20,620 bases of DNA from a bacterium. Its GTDB lineage: Bacteria > Spirochaetota > JAHITG01. The position numbers and the translations under genes were made by a program. Where the stretch lies: the NCBI GenBank assembly GCA_028711675.1, contig JAQTRT010000016.1:1-20620 (forward strand), read 5' to 3'. The notes below the pieces were generated by a model, which was given only the letters and a program-made list of their open reading frames with translations, had not been told where the DNA came from and did no database searches. Positions within the stretch are counted from its first letter, which is position 1. Every line of letters starts with the position of its first letter. Positions 7,026 through 13,986 of the stretch are shown in pieces.

Positions 7026-7817
7026 ATGGATTTTGCAACAATAATAGGTTATACCGGCGGATTTTTATTAGTTTCAGTTATCGGGGTATGGCTGGCCAAA
7101 GGCTCTGTCCTGACATTTATTGATGCTGCTTCGGTTGCCATTACTCTGGGCGGTTCGTTGTTAGCAACACTTGCCGCATCCAGTATGAAGAAATTTGTAA
7201 ACTTTCCTAAATATTTTATGATTATTTTTAAAGTACCGGTAAGAAAATCGAATGAAATCATCCTCACACTCGTGAGTTTCTCTGAAAAGGCCAGAAGAGA
7301 AGGATTACTGGCCCTGGAAGACGACCTGACCGAACTGGAGGATGAGTTCCTGAGGAAAGGGCTCCAGCTCGTTGTGGATGGTACGGACCCGGAACTTGTA
7401 AAGACCATCCTCTACGCTGATACGGATGCCATGGAATCAAGGCATGCCAGGGTTATCAAGATGTTCGAGAACATGGGATACCTGGCACCGGCTTTCGGCA
7501 TGATCGGGACCCTCATCGGCCTTATCCTGGCCATTGCAGCAGGTATCGATGATAAATCAGCCCTGATCGCAGGTGTGGCCACAGCCCTTATCACCACTTA
7601 TTACGGCGCTATCATGGCCAACCTTTTCTTTCTGCCCGCGGCCAGTAAGCTGACCGACCTTCATGAGGATGAAGTGCAGATCAGGGATATCATGATCAAC
7701 GGTATTCTCGCCATTCAGTCAGGGGATAATCCCAGGATCGTGAAAGACCGTCTTGTCTCCTTCCTTGAACCGGCAGACAGGAAAGCCATTTCCGAGGAAG
7801 TGGAAGAGAAGAAATAA
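7026..7817 (+). CDS. motA: MotA, flagellar stator ion-channel subunit
   Basis: MotA surrounds the MotB dimer and couples ion flow to rotation by pushing on FliG. The 263-residue protein has four membrane helices at about 5-23, 32-52, 150-172 and 182-204. The cytoplasmic loop contains SEKARREGLLALEDD, placing Arg90 and Glu98 where the FliG-contact charges lie in E. coli MotA. The essential prolines correspond to Pro154 (LAPAFGMIGTLIGL) and Pro204 (FFLPAASKL). Thr162 and Thr190-191 in helices 3 and 4 resemble the threonines of sodium-type PomA, but many proton stators also have them. The ATG follows AGGAGAT by 5 nt. motB starts 3 nt after its stop. Confidence 0.97.
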   Translation: MDFATIIGYTGGFLLVSVIGVWLAKGSVLTFIDAASVAITLGGSLLATLAASSMKKFVNFPKYFMIIFKVPVRKSNEIILTLVSFSEKARREGLLALEDDLTELEDEFLRKGLQLVVDGTDPELVKTILYADTDAMESRHARVIKMFENMGYLAPAFGMIGTLIGLILAIAAGIDDKSALIAGVATALITTYYGAIMANLFFLPAASKLTDLHEDEVQIRDIMINGILAIQSGDNPRIVKDRLVSFLEPADRKAISEEVEEKK

Positions 7818-7820
7818 TTT

Positions 7821-8564
7821 ATGGCGGAAAGAAAGAAAAAAAAATTAAAGGGGCCCAAGGGCTCGCCGGGGTATATGACGACCTTCGGCGATCTGAACAA
7901 CCTGCTCCTGACCATCTTTATCATCATCGTCATTGCCTCGACCTATGCCGAGGTGACGAGGGAGTTCAAGCTCATCCTTTCCGCTTATACGGGTTCGTTC
8001 GGCATGCTGAGCGGAGGCTTGAGCCTTTCCAAGGGGAAACTGGCTGATATGGGGAATACGGTCGAGACCCTCCCTTCCACACAGAAAGGAAGACGCATGG
8101 GGAAGGCCAAGGGAAAAGCAGCCCAGCTCTTTAAACCCGAAGTGATATCGAAAAAGATGAGGGTCCAGGAAGATGAAAGAGGCCTGGTCATCACCCTGAT
8201 GAACGACGCGTATTTCCAGCAGGGGAGCGCGGACCTGACGCCTGAGATAAAGGAAGTCCTGCCCAAGGTGGCGGAACTTTTAAAGGATAAAGAAGTAAGG
8301 AACAAGGTGAGAGTCGAAGGGCATACGGACAACACGCCCCTTCAGAGACGCGGATATATCCATGATAACTGGGAACTGTCGACCCTCCGGGCCGTGAATG
8401 TAGTGCGGTTCCTCGAACAAGACGGGGTGGAACCCAAGCGGCTGTCGGCAGGCGGTTACGGTGAATACAGGCCGCTCCCGGGGAATTCGAACAATACACC
8501 GGAAGAGAGAGCTCTTAACCGCAGAGTTGAGATCATACTGCTCTGGGAAGAGAGCAATTTATAA
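7821..8564 (+). CDS. motB: MotB, flagellar stator peptidoglycan-anchoring subunit
   Basis: MotB supplies the ion-binding aspartate and anchors the stator to the wall. The 247-residue protein has a lysine-rich N-terminus, one membrane helix at about 20-42 with the ion-site Asp24 in TTFGDLNNLLLTIF, a plug/linker region to about 115, and an OmpA-like peptidoglycan-binding domain at about 120-245 (VRVEGHTDNTPLQ, then AERALNRRVEII-type ending, here EERALNRRVEII). The residues around Asp24 are F-G-D-L-N-N. Phe before the site and Asn after it recall sodium-type PomB (F-A-D-M-N-T) more than proton MotB (Y-A-D). The second Asn is unusual. No strong ribosome site precedes the ATG, so translation may be coupled to motA. 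Confidence 0.96.
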   Translation: MAERKKKKLKGPKGSPGYMTTFGDLNNLLLTIFIIIVIASTYAEVTREFKLILSAYTGSFGMLSGGLSLSKGKLADMGNTVETLPSTQKGRRMGKAKGKAAQLFKPEVISKKMRVQEDERGLVITLMNDAYFQQGSADLTPEIKEVLPKVAELLKDKEVRNKVRVEGHTDNTPLQRRGYIHDNWELSTLRAVNVVRFLEQDGVEPKRLSAGGYGEYRPLPGNSNNTPEERALNRRVEIILLWEESNL

Positions 8565-8566
8565 TA

Positions 8567-8586
8567 TTACTATACATGTATAGTAA
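8567..8586 (+). promoter_or_regulatory. Perfect 20-bp palindrome between motB and fliL
   Basis: TTACTATACATGTATAGTAA reads the same on both strands over all 20 bases. It begins 3 nt after the motB stop and ends 14 nt before the AGGAGG ribosome site of fliL. It is AT-rich, with a full 10-bp half-site and no loop, which fits a dimeric DNA-binding protein site better than an RNA hairpin, although as RNA it could fold with a 4-nt loop. No T-tract follows. Which protein, if any, binds is unknown. Confidence 0.6.
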
Positions 8587-8613
8587 ATGAGATTAAGACG
8601 AGGAGGCAATACA

Positions 8614-9174
8614 ATGGCTGAAGAAAAAGACGAAAAAGTAGAAGTTGAAGAAGAGCCTGCAGAAGAGCAAGGTGCGAAAGAAGAAAAAGAGACGTTTTTT
8701 ACCAAGATAAAAGCAAAGTTGAGCAAGGTACTCGGTCTGTTGATCGGAGCCATACTGATCGTCCTCATTTCCGTGGGCATCTCTTATATGATATCAAGTT
8801 ACGTGAACAAGAAGGATATCCGCGAAATCGAAGGGAAGATCGTGATCCCTCCTCCTCCTCCCTATGAAACGGTCGATTTCGGCGAATATACGATGAACAT
8901 CCAGGGCGACGACGAGGAACCTCATTTTATCCGAGCGAGGATCGTCCTGGCTTACGGTACGGAAAGGGATTTTACCCTGGCTGCGGAAGTGGGAAAACGA
9001 CGCCCCCAGATCTCCAATATCATTAATATGATCCTGTCCGGCAAACGGAAGGCTGAGTTGGATACGCCGGAGCAGAAAAGGAACCTGGCCATCGAGATCA
9101 GGGAGCAGATCAACCAGATCTTACAGAGCGGAAAGGTCAAGGATGTGTATTTCACCAGCATAACGGTCATGTGA
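8614..9174 (+). CDS. fliL: FliL, stator-associated basal body membrane protein
   Basis: FliL forms a ring around the stator and stabilises it in the active state. In spirochaetes it also affects periplasmic flagellum orientation. The ATG at 8614 has AGGAGG 7 nt upstream and gives 186 residues. An in-frame ATG at 8587 would add nine residues (MRLRRGGNT) that encode the ribosome site, so it is rejected. Residues 1-28 are very acidic, the membrane helix is at about 39-62, a PPPPPY stretch follows, and the periplasmic stomatin/SPFH-like FliL domain covers about 85-186, with RIVLAYGTERDFTLAAEVGKR and the ending YFTSITVM. The size and position after motB are usual. Confidence 0.93.
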   Translation: MAEEKDEKVEVEEEPAEEQGAKEEKETFFTKIKAKLSKVLGLLIGAILIVLISVGISYMISSYVNKKDIREIEGKIVIPPPPPYETVDFGEYTMNIQGDDEEPHFIRARIVLAYGTERDFTLAAEVGKRRPQISNIINMILSGKRKAELDTPEQKRNLAIEIREQINQILQSGKVKDVYFTSITVM

Positions 9175-9248
9175 CCGGGAAAAATATGTTGAAAAAAAAT
9201 TATAAAAGTATAGATTAAAAACAAAGAGGAAACGAGGGAAGCAAGAAA
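9175..9248 (+). promoter_or_regulatory. AT-rich fliL-fliM gap, weak promoter candidate
   Basis: The 74-nt gap is distinctly AT-rich compared with the genes around it. TTGAAA at 9189-9194 and TAGATT at 9211-9216 are 16 nt apart and partly match the sigma-70 -35 and -10 boxes (five and four of six). A GAGGGA ribosome site at 9234-9239 serves fliM. Internal transcription of the switch and export-gate genes from here is possible but rests on weak matches. AT-rich sequence gives such matches by chance. Confidence 0.22.
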
Positions 9249-10277
9249 ATGACAGAGATTCTATCACAAGATGAAATAGATGCGTTGTTGTCGGCTATTT
9301 CTACCGGTGAAGTGGATACGACTGAGACGGCACAGGAACTGGGTGAGCAGAAGAAGGTCAAGATCTATGATTTTAAACGGCCGGATAAGTTCTCCAAGGA
9401 CCAGATCAGGACCCTTCAGATGCTCCATGAAACATTTGCCCGTTTGACCACAACGTCCCTGTCCGCCCAGCTCCGGACCCTTGTTTCCGTGCATGTGGCC
9501 TCTGTGGACCAGCTTACGTATGAGGAGTTCATCCGTTCCATTCCCAATCCTACGACACTCGGTATCGTGAACATGGATCCGCTCAAGGGAAGCGCCGTAC
9601 TTGAAATCGACCCGTCCATCACCTTTACCATCATCGACCGCCTGTTCGGAGGACCGGGTGAATCCATCAAGATAAGCCGCGAGCTTACCGATATCGAGCT
9701 CTCCGTCATGGAGAACATCATTGTCCGCATCCTGAGCAACTTAAGGGAATCCTGGTCAACGGTCATCGACCTGAGACCCAGACTCGGTAATGTGGAGACC
9801 AATCCCCAGTTCGCTCAGATCGTCCCGCCCAACGACATGGTGGTTTTGATCACTCTTGAGACTAAAGTGGGAGAGATCGAGGGAATGATGAACTTTTGCA
9901 TACCTTATATCACCATTGAACCTATAATTTCGAAGCTGTCCGCCCAGTACTTTTATTCCAGTATCCGGAAGGGCTCCACCACGGAGAATTTCGAGATCAT
10001 CAAGAAAAGACTCGATACGGTGACCCTTCCCGTTATCGTGGAACTGGGAAGCATTGATATTTCGGTGCAGGACGTCCTGAACCTGAAGATCGGCGATATT
10101 ATCAACCTGTCCAATACCAAGATAAACAGCGAGATGAAGGTTAAAGTGACAGATAAAGTGAAGTTTTCAGCACGGCCCGGTATCGTAGGGCCGAAAAAAG
10201 CCATCCAGATAACTGGCGTGATCGAGGAGTTCTCGGATGAATTACTGAGCGAAATGAAAAAAGGAGGTGAGGACTAA
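9249..10277 (+). CDS. fliM: FliM, flagellar motor switch protein
   Basis: FliM is the middle C-ring protein that receives phosphorylated CheY and changes rotation. The 342-residue product begins MTEILSQDEIDALLSAI, the CheY-P binding peptide. The CheC-like middle domain (about 45-235) includes RTLQMLHETFARLTTTSLSA and the FliG-contact region around GIVNMDPLKGSAVLEIDP, with FGGPGE after it. The C-terminal FliN-like (SpoA) domain covers about 255-335. All domains are complete and the length is normal. The stop TAA at 10275-10277 is directly followed by the fliY ATG, and the ribosome site of fliY lies in the last fliM codons, so the two are translationally linked. No cheY gene lies within the window. 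Confidence 0.97.
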   Translation: MTEILSQDEIDALLSAISTGEVDTTETAQELGEQKKVKIYDFKRPDKFSKDQIRTLQMLHETFARLTTTSLSAQLRTLVSVHVASVDQLTYEEFIRSIPNPTTLGIVNMDPLKGSAVLEIDPSITFTIIDRLFGGPGESIKISRELTDIELSVMENIIVRILSNLRESWSTVIDLRPRLGNVETNPQFAQIVPPNDMVVLITLETKVGEIEGMMNFCIPYITIEPIISKLSAQYFYSSIRKGSTTENFEIIKKRLDTVTLPVIVELGSIDISVQDVLNLKIGDIINLSNTKINSEMKVKVTDKVKFSARPGIVGPKKAIQITGVIEEFSDELLSEMKKGGED

Positions 10278-11366
10278 ATGAGCGATGGATCATTATCACA
10301 AGAGGAAATAAATGCGTTGTTACAAGGAGTCGACGAAGTCGTCCCTGACACAACAGGCGGTTTAAGCAGTCCCGGAATGACAGCCGGCGACCAGCTGGGT
10401 GAACAGGAAAAGCAAAGTTTTCTGAACATCATAAAAGACCAGCTGCCTACGGCCGCCAATACCATTTCCACCATTATCACCAAAAAGGTAACATTCTCCA
10501 ATTTTAACCTGGAGATGAAGTCCTCGGTGGATGTAAGGTCGGAAATGATCGGTGAATTCCTGCAGGTGAAGATCGATTACACCGAAGGGATATCAGGCGA
10601 TGTCCTGTTCGTGTTTAAAAAACAGGATGCTGCTGTCGTGGCGGACCTGATGGTAGGTCAGGACGGAAGCGCACCGCCCATCCAGCTGAATGACCTGTAT
10701 CTCAGCGCCCTGGGCGAGGCTGTCAGCCAGATCAACAGCGCCGGTATCACCATTTTTTCGGAAAAGCTGAACCGCATCATTAAAACCTCGCCGCCGAAGG
10801 TCGAGGTCGTGACCGACCCCGGAAAGCTCATGCTGCCTTCCGGAACCAACATTATCAAGATAACCAGTACATTCCAGGTGGAAGGACTGATCAATTCAAC
10901 CATGATACAGTTTTTCCCCATTTCCCTGGTGAAGGAAGTGATCCCGGGCGCAGCCGCTCCGGTCTCCTATGAAATGAGCAAACAGCCTATGGCCGGTCCG
11001 GCCATGACATCGGCCGCCATGCCTATGCCGCAGCAGGTGAAGGTCCAGCAGGCGCAGTTCCCGAGCCTGAACGTCCAGGGTATCTCGGCTGAACAGGCCG
11101 CCAATATCCAGCTGCTCATGGACGTCCCCATGCAGCTCACCGTTGAACTGGGCCGGGCCCGCATGCTGGTCAAGGAGATCCTGGGCCTCGGCGAAGGTTC
11201 TATCATCGAACTGGACAAACTGGCCGGCGAGCCGGTCGATCTTCTGGTCAATAACAAACTGATCGCTAAAGGCGAGGTCGTTGTCATTGATGAGAATTTC
11301 GGCGTGCGCGTAACGGATATCATCAATCCCATGGAGAGGCTGATCGGTCTCCAGGATAAAAAATGA
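10278..11366 (+). CDS. fliY: FliY-type switch protein (CheC-like plus FliN domains), phosphatase site degenerate
   Basis: FliY replaces short FliN in the C-ring of Firmicutes and many spirochaetes. The 362-residue product has an N-terminal SLSQEEINALLQGV peptide (CheY-binding type), a CheC-like domain at about 40-225, a Met/Pro/Gln-rich linker at 228-265, and a C-terminal FliN domain at about 275-355 (MDVPMQLTVELGRARM, then ELDKLAGEPVDLLVNNKLIA). Active CheC/FliY sites have Glu and Asn three residues apart. Here the first site reads Asn50 and Lys53, and the second keeps Glu147 but has Ser150 in place of Asn. CheY-P phosphatase activity is therefore doubtful. A near-perfect ribosome site, AAGGAGGTGA at 10261-10270, lies 7 nt before the ATG. 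Confidence 0.93.
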   Translation: MSDGSLSQEEINALLQGVDEVVPDTTGGLSSPGMTAGDQLGEQEKQSFLNIIKDQLPTAANTISTIITKKVTFSNFNLEMKSSVDVRSEMIGEFLQVKIDYTEGISGDVLFVFKKQDAAVVADLMVGQDGSAPPIQLNDLYLSALGEAVSQINSAGITIFSEKLNRIIKTSPPKVEVVTDPGKLMLPSGTNIIKITSTFQVEGLINSTMIQFFPISLVKEVIPGAAAPVSYEMSKQPMAGPAMTSAAMPMPQQVKVQQAQFPSLNVQGISAEQAANIQLLMDVPMQLTVELGRARMLVKEILGLGEGSIIELDKLAGEPVDLLVNNKLIAKGEVVVIDENFGVRVTDIINPMERLIGLQDKK

Positions 11367-11384
11367 TAATTTCCGGATAAAAGA

Positions 11385-11440
11385 GGTTCATGGCCGTTCT
11401 CCGTAAAAGGGATCTTTAACGGAAAGAACGGCCGTGAGCC
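11385..11440 (+). promoter_or_regulatory. Long hairpin between fliY and fliO
   Basis: Beginning 18 nt after the fliY stop, GGTTCATGGCCGTTCT at 11385-11400 pairs with AGAACGGCCGTGAGCC at 11425-11440 over 16 bp (two G-U pairs). The stem continues inward after a 2-nt bulge as CCGT (11401-11404) with ACGG (11419-11422), then AAAG with CTTT around a GGAT loop. No T-tract follows, so this is not a standard terminator. It may block 3'-exonuclease decay of the switch-gene mRNA, mark a processing site, or be a dispersed palindromic element. Confidence 0.6.
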
Positions 11441-11459
11441 ATAACTATAGACTATTAAC

Positions 11460-11473
11460 TAATTGGGAGGGGT
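11460..11473 (+). promoter_or_regulatory. Shared leader motif and ribosome site of fliO
   Basis: TAATTGGGAGGGGT lies just before the TTG start of fliO. The same 14 bases precede fliP at 12122-12135, and a close variant precedes fliI at 285-299. Most other genes here use AGGAGG or GAGGTG sites instead. The GGAGG core can pair with 16S rRNA. The extra flanking identity suggests common descent of the leader or a shared regulator. Confidence 0.55.
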
Positions 11474-11477
11474 TTAC

Positions 11478-12071
11478 TTGAATAAGAGAAGAAACAGGAT
11501 TGTTTTCGTTATCTTTCTGCTTGCGTCGATTTTTATTCTTCCGGTTCTCCTGCATCCCCAGAAGAATATCACCACCAATACACAAGCCAAGGACGATCTG
11601 TTCCGGTACAGAACGCCGGAAGAGACGGTCAGGGGCCCGAGTTATTTCGGCCTGGTCTTCAAGACCATTTTTATCCTTGGATTTTTCGGGTTCGGGGTTT
11701 ATTTCCTTTTTAAGTACCTGGCCCAGAAGCAAGGCCTGGCCGCGCCGAACCTGAATATCATCAGAATGATCACATCCGTGCCGGTGGGCACCAACCGCTT
11801 TATCCAGTTGATCCAGATCGGGAATAATTATTTCCTCATTGGTGTCAGCGAGAATAATATCAGCCTTCTTAAAGAGATTACGGATAAAGAGACCGTGAAT
11901 ATGATCCAGATCGAGAAGAATAAAAAAGTGGATATTACCCAGAAGGTCGTGTTCACCGACTTTTTGCGAAGCATCCTGAGCGGCCTGGCCAAAAAAACAG
12001 GCTGGACCGATCATTCCAGATTCCTGAAAAAACAAAAGGAGCGTTTACAGAACCTGAAAATAAAGATGTAG
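11478..12071 (+). CDS. fliO: FliO, flagellar export gate assembly protein
   Basis: FliO (named FliZ in spirochaetes and Bacillus) is a scaffold that helps assemble the FliP ring and is not part of the final gate. I choose the TTG at 11478 because GGGAGGGG ends 5 nt upstream, giving 197 residues. An in-frame TTG at 11463 lies inside that ribosome site. The protein has a hydrophobic signal-like segment at about 8-27, a periplasmic stretch, a membrane helix at about 58-80, and a basic cytoplasmic domain with ITSVPVGTNRFIQLIQIGNNYFLIGVSENN, the FliO family core. Sequence conservation outside the core is low. The order fliO-fliP-fliQ-fliR supports the call. The stop is followed by a tandem repeat. 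Confidence 0.9.
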   Translation: MNKRRNRIVFVIFLLASIFILPVLLHPQKNITTNTQAKDDLFRYRTPEETVRGPSYFGLVFKTIFILGFFGFGVYFLFKYLAQKQGLAAPNLNIIRMITSVPVGTNRFIQLIQIGNNYFLIGVSENNISLLKEITDKETVNMIQIEKNKKVDITQKVVFTDFLRSILSGLAKKTGWTDHSRFLKKQKERLQNLKIKM

Positions 12072-12082
12072 TCTCTGGTCTT

Positions 12083-12121
12083 GACTCTTAGACTTTTAGA
12101 CTCTTAGACTTGCAGACTAAG
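12083..12121 (+). repeat. 8-bp tandem repeat between fliO and fliP
   Basis: GACT recurs five times at exact 8-nt spacing, starting at 12083, 12091, 12099, 12107 and 12115. The units are GACTCTTA, GACTTTTA, GACTCTTA, GACTTGCA and the partial GACTAAG. The first and third units are identical. The array fills most of the gap after the fliO stop and runs directly into the TAATTGGGAGGGGT leader of fliP. Copy-number change by slippage is possible. An effect on fliP expression is speculation. Confidence 0.75.
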
Positions 12122-12135
12122 TAATTGGGAGGGGT
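12122..12135 (+). promoter_or_regulatory. Shared leader motif and ribosome site of fliP
   Basis: TAATTGGGAGGGGT is identical over 14 bases to the motif before fliO (11460-11473). The GGAG core lies 5 nt before the fliP ATG at 12137. A GACT-containing segment stands just upstream in the fliP and fliO leaders, and also before the related motif at fliI. Confidence 0.55.
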
Positions 12136-12136
12136 A

Positions 12137-12901
12137 ATGAGAAGAGTTGTATTGTTCGTTCTTGTGTTGTCCGGTATTTTATTTGTTCTTAATATTCCGG
12201 ACCTGGCAGGCGCGCCTGTCAGGTTCCCCATACCGAAAGTGACCATTGACGTAGGCGCATCAGACAGGCCGGCCGATGTCTCCCTGACGCTGGAGATCCT
12301 TCTGCTCCTTACCATCCTGACCCTGGCTCCGGCTATTGTCATGATGGTCACCTCTTTTGTCCGTGTCGTTATCGTTTTTTCCTTCATCAGCCGGGCGTTG
12401 GCCACCCAGCAGATGCCGCCAACCCAGGTTGTGAGCGGTCTGGCCCTGTTCCTCACTTTTTTCATCATGTCCCCGATCCTGATCGATATCAACCAGAACG
12501 CGCTCCAGCCTTATCTGAACCGGCAGATCAGTGTCGGTACGTTCTATGAGCGCTCTATGACCCCTCTGCGCGGATTCATGTTCAGGCAGACCCGGGAGAA
12601 GGATATCGCTTTGTTCATCCACCTGGGTAAAGTAAAACGGCCTAAGAACAAGGAAGAGGTCCCCACCTATGTCCTGATCCCGGCCTTTATGCTGAGCGAG
12701 CTGACCACGTCCTTTAAGATGGGGATCCTGATTTTCATACCGTTCATCATGATCGATCTCATCGTGTCCAGTATCCTTATGTCCATGGGCATGATCATGC
12801 TGCCCCCGATCATGATCTCCCTGCCCTTGAAGATCGTGCTGTTCGTGCTGGTGGACGGCTGGAACCTGATCACGTATTCGCTTGTGAAGAGTTTTCACTG
12901 A
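12137..12901 (+). CDS. fliP: FliP, flagellar export gate protein
   Basis: Five FliP subunits with FliQ and FliR form the core of the type III export gate in the basal body. The ATG at 12137 follows the GGGAGGGG site and gives 254 residues. A cleavable signal peptide is evident at about 1-26 (basic start, long hydrophobic stretch, then AGA), which FliP of E. coli also has. The signature MMVTSFVRVVIVFSFISRAL, then ATQQMPPTQVVSGLALFLTF, is at about 69-108, and the C-terminal membrane helices include FIPFIMIDLIVSSILMSMGM. All family elements are complete. An upstream TTG at 12125 lies inside the ribosome site and is rejected. fliQ follows after 21 nt. Confidence 0.97.
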   Translation: MRRVVLFVLVLSGILFVLNIPDLAGAPVRFPIPKVTIDVGASDRPADVSLTLEILLLLTILTLAPAIVMMVTSFVRVVIVFSFISRALATQQMPPTQVVSGLALFLTFFIMSPILIDINQNALQPYLNRQISVGTFYERSMTPLRGFMFRQTREKDIALFIHLGKVKRPKNKEEVPTYVLIPAFMLSELTTSFKMGILIFIPFIMIDLIVSSILMSMGMIMLPPIMISLPLKIVLFVLVDGWNLITYSLVKSFH

Positions 12902-12922
12902 TTAAACAGGAGGCAATAAAAC

Positions 12923-13192
12923 ATGGGTCTGGATTTTGTCATTAAGATCGTCCGTGAGTCCCTTTTACACACACTGATCATCAGTTCGCCCGTGCTGATC
13001 GTCAGCCTGGTCATGGGTCTCATCATCAGTATTTTCCAGGCAACCACATCGATCCAGGAACAGACGCTTACCTTTGTCCCTAAGCTGGTGGGTATCTTTC
13101 TGGCCATCGTGCTTTTCGGCACGTTCATGATCGAGGACCTGATTAATTTTACCAATCAGCTCTTTATGATGCTGCCTGAGATGGTCCGATAG
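12923..13192 (+). CDS. fliQ: FliQ, flagellar export gate protein
   Basis: The 89-residue product has two hydrophobic helices at about 15-37 and 53-76, separated by the conserved loop FQATTSIQEQTLTFVPKL. This is the complete FliQ/SctS family sequence. Four copies wrap the FliP-FliR helix at the export gate. The ATG follows AGGAGG by 9 nt, 21 nt after fliP. Length is normal (86-90 in the family). The fliR ribosome site overlaps its stop codon. Confidence 0.97.
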   Translation: MGLDFVIKIVRESLLHTLIISSPVLIVSLVMGLIISIFQATTSIQEQTLTFVPKLVGIFLAIVLFGTFMIEDLINFTNQLFMMLPEMVR

Positions 13193-13206
13193 GAGTATCC
13201 TGATAT

Positions 13207-13986
13207 ATGGATTTTTTTCTGAATAATTTCCAGGTGCTGGTCCTTGTTTTTGCGCGGATATCCGGCTTGTTCATTATCGCGCCTTTCTTTTCCAGTAATC
13301 TCATACCGCCTCAGGTAAAAATTACCCTGAGCGCGCTGTTAACCCTTATCCTTTATCCGATCCTGACCAAGTTCCATCCCGCGGTACCGGGCCATCTGAT
13401 CACATACGGCCTTATGATCATGACCCAGCTGGGCATCGGCTTGATCCTGGGCTTTATCGTTAACATTATTTTTACCGCTTTTCAGCTGGGCGCTCAGTAT
13501 TACAGTTTCCAGATGGGATTCGGGATCAATGAAGTATATGATCCGCTGTCGGAGATAGAAATTCCCGTGATCGGCCAGTACCAGTACCTCATCGCCATCC
13601 TTGTGTTCCTTTCCCTGCAGGGACATCACCTGCTGCTGAGCGCGCTGTACCAGTCCTTTGAGATCATTCCCCTGGTAGATTTCACCAAACCGTCCACCAT
13701 GCAGTTCTTTTCCAACAGCCTGGTGAAGATCTTCACGGAAATGTTTGTTCTCTCCCTGAAGATCAGTTTCCCTCTCCTGGCCACCATGTTCCTGGTATCC
13801 CTGGTCCTGGGGCTTCTGGCCAAAGCCTCTCCTCAGATGAATATTTTCAATATGGGCTTCCCCGTCCAGATCGGGATCGGATTGGCGGCCATTACCGTGA
13901 TCATTCCGTTCATGATCGAATTCATGGGTGATGTGATGCATTTCCTTTTCAACGATATCATACGTTTCATGGTGAGCATACGATGA
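13207..13986 (+). CDS. fliR: FliR, flagellar export gate protein
   Basis: One FliR subunit completes the FliP5-FliQ4-FliR1 export gate. The 259-residue product has multiple hydrophobic stretches from residue 8 to the C-terminus, and it carries the family stretches FARISGLFIIAPFFSSNLIP, then QLGAQYYSFQMGFGINEVYDP and LGLLAKASPQMNIFNMGFPVQI. The ATG lies 11 nt after AGGAG, which overlaps the fliQ stop. The fliR TGA overlaps the flhB ATG (ATGA), so the two are translationally coupled. That fits their structural contact, since FlhB wraps the gate and is fused to FliR in some bacteria. Here they are separate genes. Confidence 0.96.
   Translation: MDFFLNNFQVLVLVFARISGLFIIAPFFSSNLIPPQVKITLSALLTLILYPILTKFHPAVPGHLITYGLMIMTQLGIGLILGFIVNIIFTAFQLGAQYYSFQMGFGINEVYDPLSEIEIPVIGQYQYLIAILVFLSLQGHHLLLSALYQSFEIIPLVDFTKPSTMQFFSNSLVKIFTEMFVLSLKISFPLLATMFLVSLVLGLLAKASPQMNIFNMGFPVQIGIGLAAITVIIPFMIEFMGDVMHFLFNDIIRFMVSIR

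Noticed and set aside
8576..8590. Four-codon mini-frame (MYSK) inside the palindrome before fliL
   Set aside because: The ATG is a forced part of the palindrome and lacks a ribosome site. There is no reason to think it is translated.
11463..11477. Upstream TTG start for fliO
   Set aside because: The TTG lies within the GGGAGGGG ribosome-site region. The TTG at 11478 has correct spacing and gives a normal FliO N-terminus.
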